Of a stretch of DNA of 64,000 nt, positions 48,772-58,193 are shown piece after piece (the first letter of the stretch is position 1; the number at the start of each line of letters is the position of its first letter). The position numbers and the translations under genes are program-made. The stretch spans positions 2,681,001-2,745,000 of the forward strand of contig NZ_AP018694.1 in NCBI RefSeq assembly GCF_009689585.1, read 5' to 3'. This DNA is from Aquipluma nitroreducens. Lineage in GTDB: Bacteria > Bacteroidota > Bacteroidia > Bacteroidales > Prolixibacteraceae. The notes beneath the pieces are model-generated. The model did not search any database. It was not told the DNA's origin and was given only the letters and a program-made list of their open reading frames with translations.

Positions 48772-49797
48772 ATGATTAACGGACATGGCGACGACAGTCA
48801 TTGCCTGAATGTACCAATTAGGGCTGACTTCAGTTCAAACGTTTGGTTCGAAGGTACTCCTCCCGAACTAATTTGTTATTTACAACAAAAACTGCATTTG
48901 ATTGGGAATTATCCCGAACCAGATGCGGCTGGTTTATGCCAGGGAATTGCAAATTTTCATGAGGTAAATTCGGAACAGGTATTGGCTTTTAACGGCTCGG
49001 TCGAGGCATTTTATACGGTTGCCTTGGCTTTTCGGAAGGCTGTTTCGGCCATCCTGTATCCGGCTTTTTCGGAGTACGGGGATGCCTGTCGGTTGCATCG
49101 GCATGTCCCTTCATTTTTCAGGAGCGATGAAGCGAAGCAAGCCCTAAATTCGGGAGCAAACCTGTTTTGGATTGGGACCCCGAACAATCCGGATGGGCAT
49201 TTTTTCAGTTTTCGGGAAATTGTGGAATGGCTAAACAGATTTCCAAATACCATTTTTGTAATTGATGAGGCCTATGCCGCGTTTATTCCCGATTTTCAGT
49301 CGGTCATTCCGTTGACCCAAAAATATCCGAACCTGATTGTCATCCGTTCGCTCACGAAATGCTGCGCTATTCCGGGTTTGCGATTGGGCTATGTGGTCAC
49401 TTCGGCGAAACTGGCAGAACGGCTTCGGAAGTTTCAGCAACCTTGGTCGGTAAACGCCTTGGCGCAGGAAGCCGGCAAATTCCTGATGGAACATTTGAAA
49501 GTTCATTCTTTTGATGCCCAGTCTATTCAGCAATTGTCGATGAAGCTTCAACAATCGATTGGTGAAATTTCCGGATTTAAAGTGATTCCTGCCAAAACTC
49601 CATATTTCCTGGTTGAGATGCAATTGGGAACGGCTGCCGAACTGAAAAAATTCCTGGTTCAGGAACACGGCATTCTGATTCGGGACGCTTCGAATTTCAA
49701 CGGACTGGATGAACGGTATTTCAGGGTTTGTACCCGAAACGAATCCGATAATCAATTGCTGATTGATGGTTTGAAAAGCTATACGCAATGGAAATGA
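48772..49797 (+). CDS. cobD: threonine-phosphate decarboxylase-like aminotransferase
   Basis: The 341-residue product is a PLP fold-type I enzyme. It has NYPEPDAAGL near the start and the PLP-lysine in RSLTKCCAIPGLRLGY. Family CobD decarboxylates threonine phosphate to aminopropanol phosphate for the nucleotide loop. The length is slightly short for CobD, and histidinol-phosphate aminotransferase is a related alternative, but the neighbours (btuF, cbiB) support CobD. It overlaps cbiB by 10 bases. Confidence 0.85.
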   Translation: MINGHGDDSHCLNVPIRADFSSNVWFEGTPPELICYLQQKLHLIGNYPEPDAAGLCQGIANFHEVNSEQVLAFNGSVEAFYTVALAFRKAVSAILYPAFSEYGDACRLHRHVPSFFRSDEAKQALNSGANLFWIGTPNNPDGHFFSFREIVEWLNRFPNTIFVIDEAYAAFIPDFQSVIPLTQKYPNLIVIRSLTKCCAIPGLRLGYVVTSAKLAERLRKFQQPWSVNALAQEAGKFLMEHLKVHSFDAQSIQQLSMKLQQSIGEISGFKVIPAKTPYFLVEMQLGTAAELKKFLVQEHGILIRDASNFNGLDERYFRVCTRNESDNQLLIDGLKSYTQWK

Positions 49798-50735
49798 CGC
49801 ACGAACAGTTGATTATATCTTCACTATTGATTGGTTTTTTGCTCGATTGCCTGTTGGGCGATCCGCTTTGGTTGCCCCACCCCATCAGGCTTTTTGGCAA
49901 CAGCATCTCGTTTTTTACTGAAAAGCTGAATCGCGGTAAAAACCGCAAATGGAAAGGAGCAGCAACGGCATTTGTTCTTATTGCGACCACTTTCTGGAGC
50001 TTTTGGTTAGTCCTAAAACTGGCCGAAAACAACGAAATGCTGTATGTTGTTTTGGCAAGCTTAGGTGTTTTTTACGGCCTGGCTAACCGTAGCCTCATTC
50101 AGGAAGCCTACAAAGTGATTTCGGCCTTGGAAAAGAACGGTCTGGAAGCCGGACGCGAACAGCTGAGCTACATTGTTGGTCGCGAAACCCGAAACCTTAA
50201 CGAACAGCAAATCCGCATGGCAGTAATTGAGACAATGGCCGAGAATTTAAGCGATGGGGTAATTGCCCCGCTATTTTTTTATGCCCTGGGCGGCGTTCCG
50301 GCCATGCTGGCTTATAAAATGGCCAACACGCTCGATTCGATGATTGGCTATAAAAGTGAGAAGTACCGCGATTTCGGTTGGTTTGCAGCGCGGTTCGACG
50401 ATGTGATTAATTTCATTCCGGCACGAATTACTGCCTTGCTAATGGTTATTCTCAGCTTTAGCTGGCGCGGACTGGTATATATTTTCCGCTACGGACATCA
50501 GCACAGTAGCCCCAATGCCGGATACCCCGAAGCTGCGCTGGCCGGAATCCTGAATTGCCGGTTTGGCGGCCCGAATGTTTATCACGGTACTTTGGTCGAG
50601 AAACCATACATTGGAAAGAACGTCAGGGAAATTACGAACCGCGATTTTTACAAGACCTGCGTTTTAAATTTCTTTACCTGTTTGGTGTTTGTCGGACTGA
50701 TCTGTGTCAGTATAATATTTTTATACCACGGATAA
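49788..50735 (+). CDS. cbiB: adenosylcobinamide-phosphate synthase
   Basis: The 315-residue product is a polytopic membrane protein with LIGFLLDCLLGDPLWLPHPIRLFG, the CbiB/CobD2 opening, and NLSDGVIAPLFFYALGG with NTLDSMIGYKSEKY in the middle. It attaches aminopropanol or its phosphate to adenosylcobyric acid. It starts inside the cobD gene (ATG 49788, or 49794 with an ATGA overlap), so the two are translationally coupled. Confidence 0.93.
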   Translation: MEMTHEQLIISSLLIGFLLDCLLGDPLWLPHPIRLFGNSISFFTEKLNRGKNRKWKGAATAFVLIATTFWSFWLVLKLAENNEMLYVVLASLGVFYGLANRSLIQEAYKVISALEKNGLEAGREQLSYIVGRETRNLNEQQIRMAVIETMAENLSDGVIAPLFFYALGGVPAMLAYKMANTLDSMIGYKSEKYRDFGWFAARFDDVINFIPARITALLMVILSFSWRGLVYIFRYGHQHSSPNAGYPEAALAGILNCRFGGPNVYHGTLVEKPYIGKNVREITNRDFYKTCVLNFFTCLVFVGLICVSIIFLYHG

Positions 50736-50810
50736 TGCAGATTTTCACTGCTATATGAATAAGTTGGATTTTAATCTGTATTTATCTGTGTAATCTGTGT
50801 TGAAAAACTT

Positions 50811-51002
50811 TACTTTTGCCTCCGGAAATGGTTCCAGAGTTGGTTGACAAGCCAACAAGGAATAATAGGGAATCCGGTGAAATACCGGAGCTGTACCCGC
50901 AGCTGTAAGCCTTAATTCAAACTTTTTGAAACTCCTGCCACTGTCCCGGTTTTGGGATGGGAAGGCCTCAAAAAGCAAGGCGAGCCAGAAGACCTGCCAG
51001 TT
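50811..51002 (+). promoter_or_regulatory. cobalamin riboswitch 2, with promoter
   Basis: The -7 box TACTTTTG (50811-50818) is the same as for riboswitch 1. The aptamer (about 50830-51002) shares the core GGGAATCCGGTGAAATACCG and GCTGTACCCGCAGCTGTAAG almost base for base, and the B12 box at 50983-50998. It precedes the BtuB-like receptor. The two aptamers are clearly related copies. Confidence 0.93.
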
Positions 51003-51161
51003 CCATGCACGTTAATCATAGCTTTCGGGATAAAAGCAATGGGGTGATCGTTTTCATCTGATTTATCCATTTGTTCCTTTTTTGTCAGCCCGGGATGTAT
51101 CGGGAACATGTTGAAAGTTTATGGTCGACATTTTTTAATGTTTAACCATAAAAGAAGTGTT

Positions 51162-53267
51162 ATGAATTTTAAACAAATGACCTTTGTTTGTATGGGATTG
51201 CTCTACTCGTTAGGCGCCGCAGCCGACCTGCTCGACTCAACCAAAGTGTATCCAATTCAGGAAGTTACTGTTCACGCGTCGCACATGGAACGCAAACTAA
51301 AAGACCTTCCTCAAAAAGTTGAGATTATTTCGCAAAGCCTCATCAAATCGTTGCCGTGCGAAAACCTTGCCGAAGTGCTTAAACGCACCACAAACCTCGA
51401 CATTATTCAGTACCCCGGATTATCTGCTGCTGTTGGAATGCGTGGTTTTTCTCCAAGCGCCCACTCGCGCAGTTACACCTTATTGCTCATCGACGGAAAA
51501 CCTGCCGGAACGACTAACCTGGCAACCATCGACCTGAACAACGTAGAGCAAATCGAAATCGTGAAAGGGTCGTATTCGGTGCTTTACGGCTCGGATGCGA
51601 TGGGCGGCGTGGTCAACATCATTACCAAAAAGGGAGGCGCAATTCCTGAAGTGTACGTTTCGGTTGAATCCGGAAGTTTTGGTTACCGCAAATTTTCAGG
51701 AAATTTCACCGGAAATTCAGGAACGAAACTTACGTATGGCTTGGGATACAGCCGTCAAGAACAAACCAAAGATTACCGCATCGGACAGAAAAACCTGCTG
51801 AAAATTTCGGATGTCGATAAACTGATTCTCGATAAAGCTTCGTATGGCGATGCCATGGACAACTCGCAGTACGAGATGAATTCGGCCAATGCGTTTGTGA
51901 ATTACGACATCAGTAAACAGTGGAAAATTAGTGCTGAAGGTGCCTACACCTTTGCTTACGATGTGGAAACTGCCGGAAATTACTGGGGAACCTATGGGCA
52001 AAGCAAGAAGGATGTGAACCGCCTGAATTTGTATGTGACACTGGAACAAAACAATGCGAAAAACCATTTCAGGTTTAGCCCATATTACACCGATGACCAG
52101 AACCCGAATTATTCGGACAATACCGATGATGGCTTCATCAGCTTTACAAGTACGGTGAAAGAGTCTGGATATCAGCTTCAGGATAATTACAAACTGGGCA
52201 ATTTCGATGTGCTTTTGGGAACCGATTTGAAGGTTTACGATTATCAGTCGAACCGATTCTCATCCATAGGAACACCTGCCGATCCGTACAAGCCAAACAA
52301 TAAATTCACGAATGTGGCTGCGTTCACGCAACTGGCTTATTCGGTGAAAAACCTGAACTTGAATGCTGGCGTCCGCTACGATCATTTCACGTACCACATC
52401 GATGCTAACGACGGGTTGAAAGCTCCGGAAGCCAATGCCGATTACAACACAGTGAATCCATCGGTGGGTGCACAATACCAGTTCCTGAAAAATTTCAAGG
52501 CTCACAGTTCTTTTGGAACTGCATTTTCGGTTCCGGATGCCTTTAAAGTGGCCGGTAAATATACCGTTTCAGGAAAATCGTACGTTGGAAATCCTGACCT
52601 TGATCCGGAGAAATCGCGCACAACCGACTTTGGTATTGGCTATTCTTCTGCAAAAAACAGCCTGAGACTTGATGTTTCGTACTTCCAGACTTTGCACGAC
52701 CATAAAATTGTGGAAGAAAAGCTGGCGTCGGGCGAATACACGTACGCCAATGCCAACAAATCGACAATGAAAGGAATTGAAGCAATGTTGTCCTACAATC
52801 TGGGACAATTCCTTCCGGAAAAACCAGAACTGGAGGTTTACGCCAACTTTACCTGGATCCTGAAAAACGATTTTACCCAGCTGGTGGGTACCGAAATGCT
52901 GACCCGTGACATGCAATATGTGCGGAAAGCCAACGGAAACTTCGGATTGAATTACCGGCACGATAAAATCAACATGCGCCTGAACGGCCGGTTCATCGGT
53001 TCGCGTCTCGAAAAAGACTCGTTCAGTTCCATTCGTACTGGAATTACTTCAGCAGATTACTACACGAAAGGTGGATACGTGGCTTCGGATAAAGTTCTAC
53101 AGCATCCTGAATATTTGCTGTTCGACTATTCGATTGGCTACGCATTCAGCGAGAAGGTGAATTTTGGCATTACTATTTCGAATCTTTTGGATGAAAACTA
53201 TTCGGAAAAAGATGGTTACAACATGCCCGGACGAAGCATTGTAGCCAAACTGGGGTACTCGTTCTAA
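51162..53267 (+). CDS. btuB: BtuB-like TonB-dependent corrinoid receptor
   Basis: The 701-residue product is read from ATG 51162. A signal peptide (MTFVCMGLLYSLGAAA) and TonB box-like YPIQEVTVHAS precede a plug domain (LPQKVEIISQSLIKS, GMRGFSPSAHSR) and a barrel that ends GRSIVAKLGYSF. There is no CarboxypepD_reg domain, unlike the receptor at 37566-39920. It should take up cobalamin or cobinamide across the outer membrane. Control by the second riboswitch supports this. A hairpin terminator at 53280-53312 follows, with cobU 61 bases on. Confidence 0.87.
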   Translation: MNFKQMTFVCMGLLYSLGAAADLLDSTKVYPIQEVTVHASHMERKLKDLPQKVEIISQSLIKSLPCENLAEVLKRTTNLDIIQYPGLSAAVGMRGFSPSAHSRSYTLLLIDGKPAGTTNLATIDLNNVEQIEIVKGSYSVLYGSDAMGGVVNIITKKGGAIPEVYVSVESGSFGYRKFSGNFTGNSGTKLTYGLGYSRQEQTKDYRIGQKNLLKISDVDKLILDKASYGDAMDNSQYEMNSANAFVNYDISKQWKISAEGAYTFAYDVETAGNYWGTYGQSKKDVNRLNLYVTLEQNNAKNHFRFSPYYTDDQNPNYSDNTDDGFISFTSTVKESGYQLQDNYKLGNFDVLLGTDLKVYDYQSNRFSSIGTPADPYKPNNKFTNVAAFTQLAYSVKNLNLNAGVRYDHFTYHIDANDGLKAPEANADYNTVNPSVGAQYQFLKNFKAHSSFGTAFSVPDAFKVAGKYTVSGKSYVGNPDLDPEKSRTTDFGIGYSSAKNSLRLDVSYFQTLHDHKIVEEKLASGEYTYANANKSTMKGIEAMLSYNLGQFLPEKPELEVYANFTWILKNDFTQLVGTEMLTRDMQYVRKANGNFGLNYRHDKINMRLNGRFIGSRLEKDSFSSIRTGITSADYYTKGGYVASDKVLQHPEYLLFDYSIGYAFSEKVNFGITISNLLDENYSEKDGYNMPGRSIVAKLGYSF

Positions 53268-53279
53268 GTAAATCATCAT

Positions 53280-53312
53280 AGTGAGCGGGTGACTTTGAGT
53301 CACCCGCTCACT
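53280..53312 (+). terminator. strong hairpin after btuB
   Basis: AGTGAGCGGGTGACT and AGTCACCCGCTCACT are exact inverse arms around TTG. There is no T run longer than two, so it may be an mRNA-stability or attenuating structure between btuB and cobU. Confidence 0.65.
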
Positions 53313-53328
53313 TAATAAACAACAAAAT

Positions 53329-53838
53329 ATGGCTCAAATCACATTCATTACCGGGGGCGCCCGTTCAGGAAAAAGCAGTTACGCCCAGCAAATGGCTGAA
53401 GCACAAAGCCCGAATCCGGTTTATTTGGCCACCGCCCGGGTGTGGGACGAAGATTTTCGGCTTCGTATCGAACGGCACCAAAACGATCGTGGCGCACACT
53501 GGATCAACATCGAAGAAGAAAAGCAACTTTCGGCTTGCGCGGTTGAAGGCCAAACCGTTTTGCTCGACTGCATCACCCTGTGGCTGACCAATATTTTTTT
53601 CGACAATCAGTTCGAACTGGAACGTTCGCTCGAAGAAGCCAAAGCCGAATGGAACCGCTTTGTGGAAAAGGAAATGAACCTGATTGTGGTGAGCAATGAA
53701 CTAGGAATGGGCGTTCATCCGGTAGAAGAATCGGCACGTAAATTTGCCGACCTGCAAGGCTGGATGAACCAACACATCGCCCAACAAGCCAGCGAGGTTT
53801 TCCTGATGATCTCGGGAATTCCGGTGAAAATTAAGTGA
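53329..53838 (+). CDS. cobU: adenosylcobinamide kinase/guanylyltransferase
   Basis: The 169-residue product has the P-loop ITGGARSGKSSYAQ and the guanylylation region RIERHQNDRGAHW, whose His is the expected GMP acceptor. It phosphorylates adenosylcobinamide and then transfers GMP. The length fits CobU. It is the first of the nucleotide-loop genes after the receptor. Confidence 0.93.
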   Translation: MAQITFITGGARSGKSSYAQQMAEAQSPNPVYLATARVWDEDFRLRIERHQNDRGAHWINIEEEKQLSACAVEGQTVLLDCITLWLTNIFFDNQFELERSLEEAKAEWNRFVEKEMNLIVVSNELGMGVHPVEESARKFADLQGWMNQHIAQQASEVFLMISGIPVKIK

Positions 53839-53920
53839 TCAGTAGCAGTGATCAGTTGGCAGAAATTTGAACCACATAGGACACATAGAAACAAATAAAA
53901 TACCCTGAAAGGGTTAAATA

Positions 53921-54083
53921 TCAATAACCCGGGGTAACCGACGAAGGAGTGCCACCCCGGGAAATGAAGAAAAAAGATTTCCGTCCGCGCGATGAAGATT
54001 AGAGAGGAGAGAATCATCTTTCGGACGGAAGGGCGAGAACATATTGGGTTATTCACGCCTTCACTTTGAGTGAAACCCTGACT
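53921..54083. repeat. composite repeat region between cobU and cobT
   Basis: The 301-base gap 53839-54139 holds no gene. It contains CCCGGGGT (53928-53935) with its inverse ACCCCGGG (53954-53961), a hairpin with arms TTCCGTCCG and CGGACGGAA (53979-54030), and a broken copy of the GTCAGGG repeat (54056-54083). Several repeat types appear stacked here. Confidence 0.65.
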
Positions 54084-54139
54084 ACAACCGACAACTTTGA
54101 CAACAATTACAACAACAATAACATTTTATCCATCAACCC

Positions 54140-55144
54140 ATGACCCTAGAAGAACAACTCAAACACAAAATCGATTTCAAGACCAAACCGTTGGGTGCGC
54201 TTGGATTACTCGAAAGCCTTGCCCTACAGGTTGGCCAGATCCAGAACACGCTGACCCCGGAGTTAAAAAAGCCAACTATTTTAGTCTTTGCTGCCGATCA
54301 CGGTTTGGCCGACGAAGGCGTGAGCCCTTACCCGAAAGAAGTTACCTGGCAAATGGTGATGAATTTTGTGGCCGGAGGCGCTGCCATCAACGTGTTTTGC
54401 CGCCAGAACGGCATCAACCTGAAAGTGGTGGATGCCGGTGTCGATTTCGATTTTCCGGCTGATGCGCCAATTGTCAATGCGAAAGTGGCTCGTGGAAGCC
54501 GTAACATGCGCCGTGAACCGGCCATGACTTCCGAAGAATGTTCTCTTGCCGTTCAAAAAGGTTGCGAACTGGTCAAACAGGAAGCCGCGAACGGTTGCAA
54601 CATCATTGGTTTTGGCGAAATGGGCATCGGAAATACCTCGGCTTCGTCGCTGCTGATGCACCGTTTCCTGAACATCCCGATTGAAGAATGTACCGGTGCC
54701 GGAACGGGTTCGCACGGCGAACAGTTGACTCGTAAAATGCAAATCCTGAAAGAAGTATCGGAAAAATACGATCCGAAAACACCCGAAGAGACTTTGGCGA
54801 CTTTTGGCGGTCTGGAAATCGCGATGATGGTTGGTTCCATGCTCGAAGCCCGTGAACAAGGCATGATTCTGCTGATCGATGGTTTTATTGCAACTGCTGC
54901 GGCATTGACAGCTATCCGTATGAATCCTGAAGTACGTGATAATTGCGTATTTTGCCATTCGTCAGACGAGCGCGGGCACAAGCAGATGCTCGAACAGTTG
55001 GATGCCCGGCCAATGCTTCATCTCGATTTGCGGTTGGGCGAAGGAACCGGAGCTGCATTGGCATTGCCTTTGGTGCAGGCAGCCGTCAATTTTTTGAACG
55101 AAATGTCGAGCTTCGAATCAGCCGGAGTGGCGAATAAAGAGTAA
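54140..55144 (+). CDS. cobT: nicotinate-nucleotide:DMB phosphoribosyltransferase
   Basis: The 334-residue product has TKPLGALGLLESLALQVG at its start and GEMGIGNTSASSLLMHR and LDLRLGEGTGAALALPL near the active site, with the catalytic Glu expected in the last. It makes alpha-ribazole phosphate from 5,6-dimethylbenzimidazole or another base. No gene for making dimethylbenzimidazole is seen, so the base may be taken up or made elsewhere. The lower ligand could be something else. Confidence 0.94.
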   Translation: MTLEEQLKHKIDFKTKPLGALGLLESLALQVGQIQNTLTPELKKPTILVFAADHGLADEGVSPYPKEVTWQMVMNFVAGGAAINVFCRQNGINLKVVDAGVDFDFPADAPIVNAKVARGSRNMRREPAMTSEECSLAVQKGCELVKQEAANGCNIIGFGEMGIGNTSASSLLMHRFLNIPIEECTGAGTGSHGEQLTRKMQILKEVSEKYDPKTPEETLATFGGLEIAMMVGSMLEAREQGMILLIDGFIATAAALTAIRMNPEVRDNCVFCHSSDERGHKQMLEQLDARPMLHLDLRLGEGTGAALALPLVQAAVNFLNEMSSFESAGVANKE

Positions 55145-55155
55145 AATACTGAAAA

Positions 55156-55260
55156 TGTCCGTCAGCTAAAGCAGACGGCAAAGGATAACAGTTTTTCAAT
55201 TAAGGGATTTACTGTTTAAACACAGTCCTATCCTTTGCCGTTCACTTCAGTGAACGGACA
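55156..55260. repeat. intergenic inverted repeat between cobT and cobS
   Basis: TGTCCGT (55156-55162) pairs with ACGGACA (55254-55260), and ACGGCAAAGGATA (55175-55187) with TATCCTTTGCCGT (55229-55241). Inside lie TTCACTTCAGTGAA-type arms. It may form a long stem in the operon transcript. Confidence 0.7.
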
Positions 55261-55285
55261 CATTGTTGCATTTATAAAATAAACC

Positions 55286-56050
55286 ATGCGAAAACAACTG
55301 CATATATTTCTGAATGCCATCATGTTTTACACGCGCATTCCGGTGCCAAAAAACCTGCCGTATTCTGACGAAATACTGAACCGCTCAACGCGGTATTTTC
55401 CTTTCATCGGCTGGATTGTAGGTGGGATTGGCGCGACAGTTTTTTATGGGTTGCAGTTTGTTCTTCCTCCTGAATTGGCTATTCTGTTGAGTATGCTGGC
55501 TACCATTTTTGTCACCGGAGCTTTTCACGAAGATGGCTTTGCCGATTTTTGCGATGGCTTTGGTGGCGGTTACACCCGCGACCGTATCCTCACCATCATG
55601 AAAGACAGCCGTATCGGCACTTACGGAAGCGTTGGCCTGATTGGTATGTTGGCCACCAAATTTATGAGCTTGCATGCCATCGATGTCACCCAGATTCCGG
55701 TAATTCTTTTAGCCGGACATTCGCTTAGCCGGCTGATGCCCATTCTGGTCATTTATACTTCGGAATATTCGCGCGAGGATGCCACCAGCAAAACCAAGCC
55801 GATTGGCAAAAAAGGCAAAGGGTTCGATTTTTTGCTGGCACTGATCTTTGGTACTTTATTGTTGGTTTTCATTCCAATTTTCTATTCGCTGATTATTTTG
55901 CCAGCGCTTTTGTTTACCACATTCGTTTTCAGGCGATACATCACCAGCAAACTTGGCGGCTACACCGGCGACTGCCTGGGCGCTTTGCAGCAAATTGCCG
56001 AAGTGGAATTTTACATCGGGTTTGTCATCTTTCAAACACTTCAGGCATGA
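55286..56050 (+). CDS. cobS: adenosylcobinamide-GDP ribazoletransferase (cobalamin synthase)
   Basis: The 254-residue product is a polytopic membrane enzyme of the CDP-alcohol-phosphatidyltransferase-like CobS family. It shows FYTRIPVPKNLPYS near the start and the metal-binding FHEDGFADFCDGFGGG, then GTYGSVGL. It joins adenosylcobinamide-GDP to alpha-ribazole (phosphate). Its stop overlaps the cobC start in ATGA at 56047-56050. Confidence 0.94.
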   Translation: MRKQLHIFLNAIMFYTRIPVPKNLPYSDEILNRSTRYFPFIGWIVGGIGATVFYGLQFVLPPELAILLSMLATIFVTGAFHEDGFADFCDGFGGGYTRDRILTIMKDSRIGTYGSVGLIGMLATKFMSLHAIDVTQIPVILLAGHSLSRLMPILVIYTSEYSREDATSKTKPIGKKGKGFDFLLALIFGTLLLVFIPIFYSLIILPALLFTTFVFRRYITSKLGGYTGDCLGALQQIAEVEFYIGFVIFQTLQA

Positions 56051-56589
56051 AACTTACTTTGATCCGACACACATCCGTTGATGTGCCCAAAGGCATTTGC
56101 TACGGAATAACCGATGTTCCGCTGGCTTCGTCGTTCCCCGAGGAATTGAAAACAGTCAGACAAAAACTGGTTTATAAGAAGTTCGACGTAGTATATTCCA
56201 GTCCATTGAAGCGGTGTACCAGTCTTGCTCGCGAAATTATTTCTGATCAGCCAATTCATACCGATAGTCGTTTGACTGAACTCGACTTTGGTGATTGGGA
56301 AATGGCGACCTGGAAGTCTATCTACGAATCGGAGGCTGGGAAAGAATGGTTTGCCAATTACGTCAACGCCCGTTGCCCTGGTGGTGAATCGTTTATTGAA
56401 CTTATTAATCGCGGGGAATCGTTTCTCAACGAGATGAAAAGTAAAAACTTACGAAACGCAGCAATTTTTACCCACGCCGGAATCATTCGCGCGATGATGT
56501 GCCTGCTTCAGGATAAAACCCCGGAAGAGGCTTTTGAGACACCGTTGGAATACGGGAAAATGATCACTTTTAATCTTGAACACGAATGA
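56047..56589 (+). CDS. cobC: alpha-ribazole phosphatase (histidine phosphatase)
   Basis: The 180-residue product has the RHG-type motif LIRHTSVDVPKGICYG with the catalytic His, SSPLKRCTSLA with the second Arg, and a later THAGIIRAM with the second His. It removes the phosphate of alpha-ribazole phosphate or of adenosylcobalamin phosphate. It overlaps both neighbours by four bases (ATGA), so translation is coupled. Confidence 0.92.
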   Translation: MKLTLIRHTSVDVPKGICYGITDVPLASSFPEELKTVRQKLVYKKFDVVYSSPLKRCTSLAREIISDQPIHTDSRLTELDFGDWEMATWKSIYESEAGKEWFANYVNARCPGGESFIELINRGESFLNEMKSKNLRNAAIFTHAGIIRAMMCLLQDKTPEEAFETPLEYGKMITFNLEHE

Positions 56590-58064
56590 AACAAAAACTT
56601 CGTCCAATCATGTTTGTCGGAACCGGTTCCGATGTGGGGAAAAGCATCATCAATGCTGGATTCTGCCGCATTTTTAAGCAGGATGGCTATTCGCCCGCGC
56701 CGTTTAAGGCGCAAAACATGTCGCTTAATTCGTTCGCGGGCATCGATGGGCTGGAGCTTGGTCGTGCGCAGGCTGTTCAGGCTGAGGCTTGCGGCATTGA
56801 ACCGCTGAGCGAGATGAATCCCATTTTGTTGAAGCCAACCAGCAATCAAAATGCACAGGTGGTTTTGAACGGAAAGCCCATGGGAAACCAGTCGGCTAAA
56901 GAATATTTCCTGGGAACCGACCGCGATGCCCTTTTTGCCGAAGCAATGAAAGCCTACAAAAAACTGGCTGGTCAATACAATCCGATGGTGATTGAGGGCG
57001 CCGGAAGCATTTCGGAAATCAACCTGCGTGAGAAAGACATCGTGAATATGCGGGTTGCGCTGGCGGTGAATGCTGCTGTAATCCTGATAGCCGACATCGA
57101 CCGGGGAGGTGTTTTTGGAAGTGTTTATGGAACGTTGGAGTTGCTTCCTCCGGAAGAAAGAGCATTGGTAAATGGAATTCTGATCAATAAATTCCGGGGC
57201 GATATTGATTTATTTACCGAAGGACGGAAAATGCTGGAGCAACTCACCGGAGTGTCCGTTGTGGGTGTGGTTCCGTATTTCCGGGATATTCATATTGACG
57301 ATGAAGATTCTGTTGTATTGGATCACAAATCAGGAAAAACCCGAGATGGATTGGTCAATGTGGCGGTGGTTTTACTTCGGCACATGTCGAATTTTACCGA
57401 TTTTAATGTGCTGGAACGTGTGCCTGAAATCAACTTGTTTTATACGGCCAATCCCGACGAAATCGAAAAAGCGGATGTTGTGATCCTTCCCGGATCTAAA
57501 AACACCATAGCCGATTTGGAAATTCTTCGGAAAAGCGGATTGGCAAAGGCGATCCTGAATAGTCAGCAAAAAGGAAATGCGGTTTATGGCATTTGTGGCG
57601 GCTACCAGATGATGGGCCGCGAAATTCACGATCCACAGCATGTTGAAGGCGAAATTGATTTTATGCCGGGGCTCGGGCTTTTACCTGTTGTTACTACGCT
57701 AACGGGCGAAAAGCGAACAGTGCAAAGCGAATTCACTTTCAGGAATGAAACAGGTTTGTGCAATGGCTACGAAATTCACATGGGACAAACCGAGTTGCTC
57801 GATGGTTCGCCGCTGGCAAGCCTGAGCGACGGATCGACGGACGGCTGTTTCCTGAACGGGAAAACCTGGGGGACATACCTGCACGGCATTTTCGATAATT
57901 TGCCTGTTATTCAGGCTATCCTGAAAAGCTGCGGAAAAGAAATCCGGCTTCAGGAATTTAACCTTCAGGAATACAAAAACGGGCAGTACGATAAGTTAGC
58001 TGATCACATCCGCAAAAGCTGTGATTTGGAATACATTTATGGAGTGATCTCAAATGGTGAATAA
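56586..58064 (+). CDS. cobQ: cobyric acid synthase
   Basis: The 492-residue product has an N-terminal dethiobiotin-synthetase-like ATPase domain (FVGTGSDVGKSIINAGFCR, APFKAQNMSLNSF) and a C-terminal type I glutamine amidotransferase domain with YGICGGYQMMG holding the catalytic Cys and a later LHGIFDN His. It amidates four carboxylates of the corrin ring. The gene ends about 130 bases before a metallophosphoesterase gene. This is the last strict cobalamin gene before a two-gene interruption. Confidence 0.94.
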   Translation: MKQKLRPIMFVGTGSDVGKSIINAGFCRIFKQDGYSPAPFKAQNMSLNSFAGIDGLELGRAQAVQAEACGIEPLSEMNPILLKPTSNQNAQVVLNGKPMGNQSAKEYFLGTDRDALFAEAMKAYKKLAGQYNPMVIEGAGSISEINLREKDIVNMRVALAVNAAVILIADIDRGGVFGSVYGTLELLPPEERALVNGILINKFRGDIDLFTEGRKMLEQLTGVSVVGVVPYFRDIHIDDEDSVVLDHKSGKTRDGLVNVAVVLLRHMSNFTDFNVLERVPEINLFYTANPDEIEKADVVILPGSKNTIADLEILRKSGLAKAILNSQQKGNAVYGICGGYQMMGREIHDPQHVEGEIDFMPGLGLLPVVTTLTGEKRTVQSEFTFRNETGLCNGYEIHMGQTELLDGSPLASLSDGSTDGCFLNGKTWGTYLHGIFDNLPVIQAILKSCGKEIRLQEFNLQEYKNGQYDKLADHIRKSCDLEYIYGVISNGE

Positions 58065-58193
58065 TAACAAGAGTGAGTGTCCGGTTATTTATCTGTTAAA
58101 AAAAACGATATGCAAGGGTCAGAATCCTCATTTTCTTTCGAGGTTGTTTTTTTCGACTAATTTCGCATCCTGTTAGAAACTGAAAACAATGAC

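Noticed and set aside
54281-54958. 225-residue open frame antisense to cobT
   Set aside because: It is the shadow of a well-conserved enzyme gene; its sequence has irregular His/Phe/Arg content and no domain.
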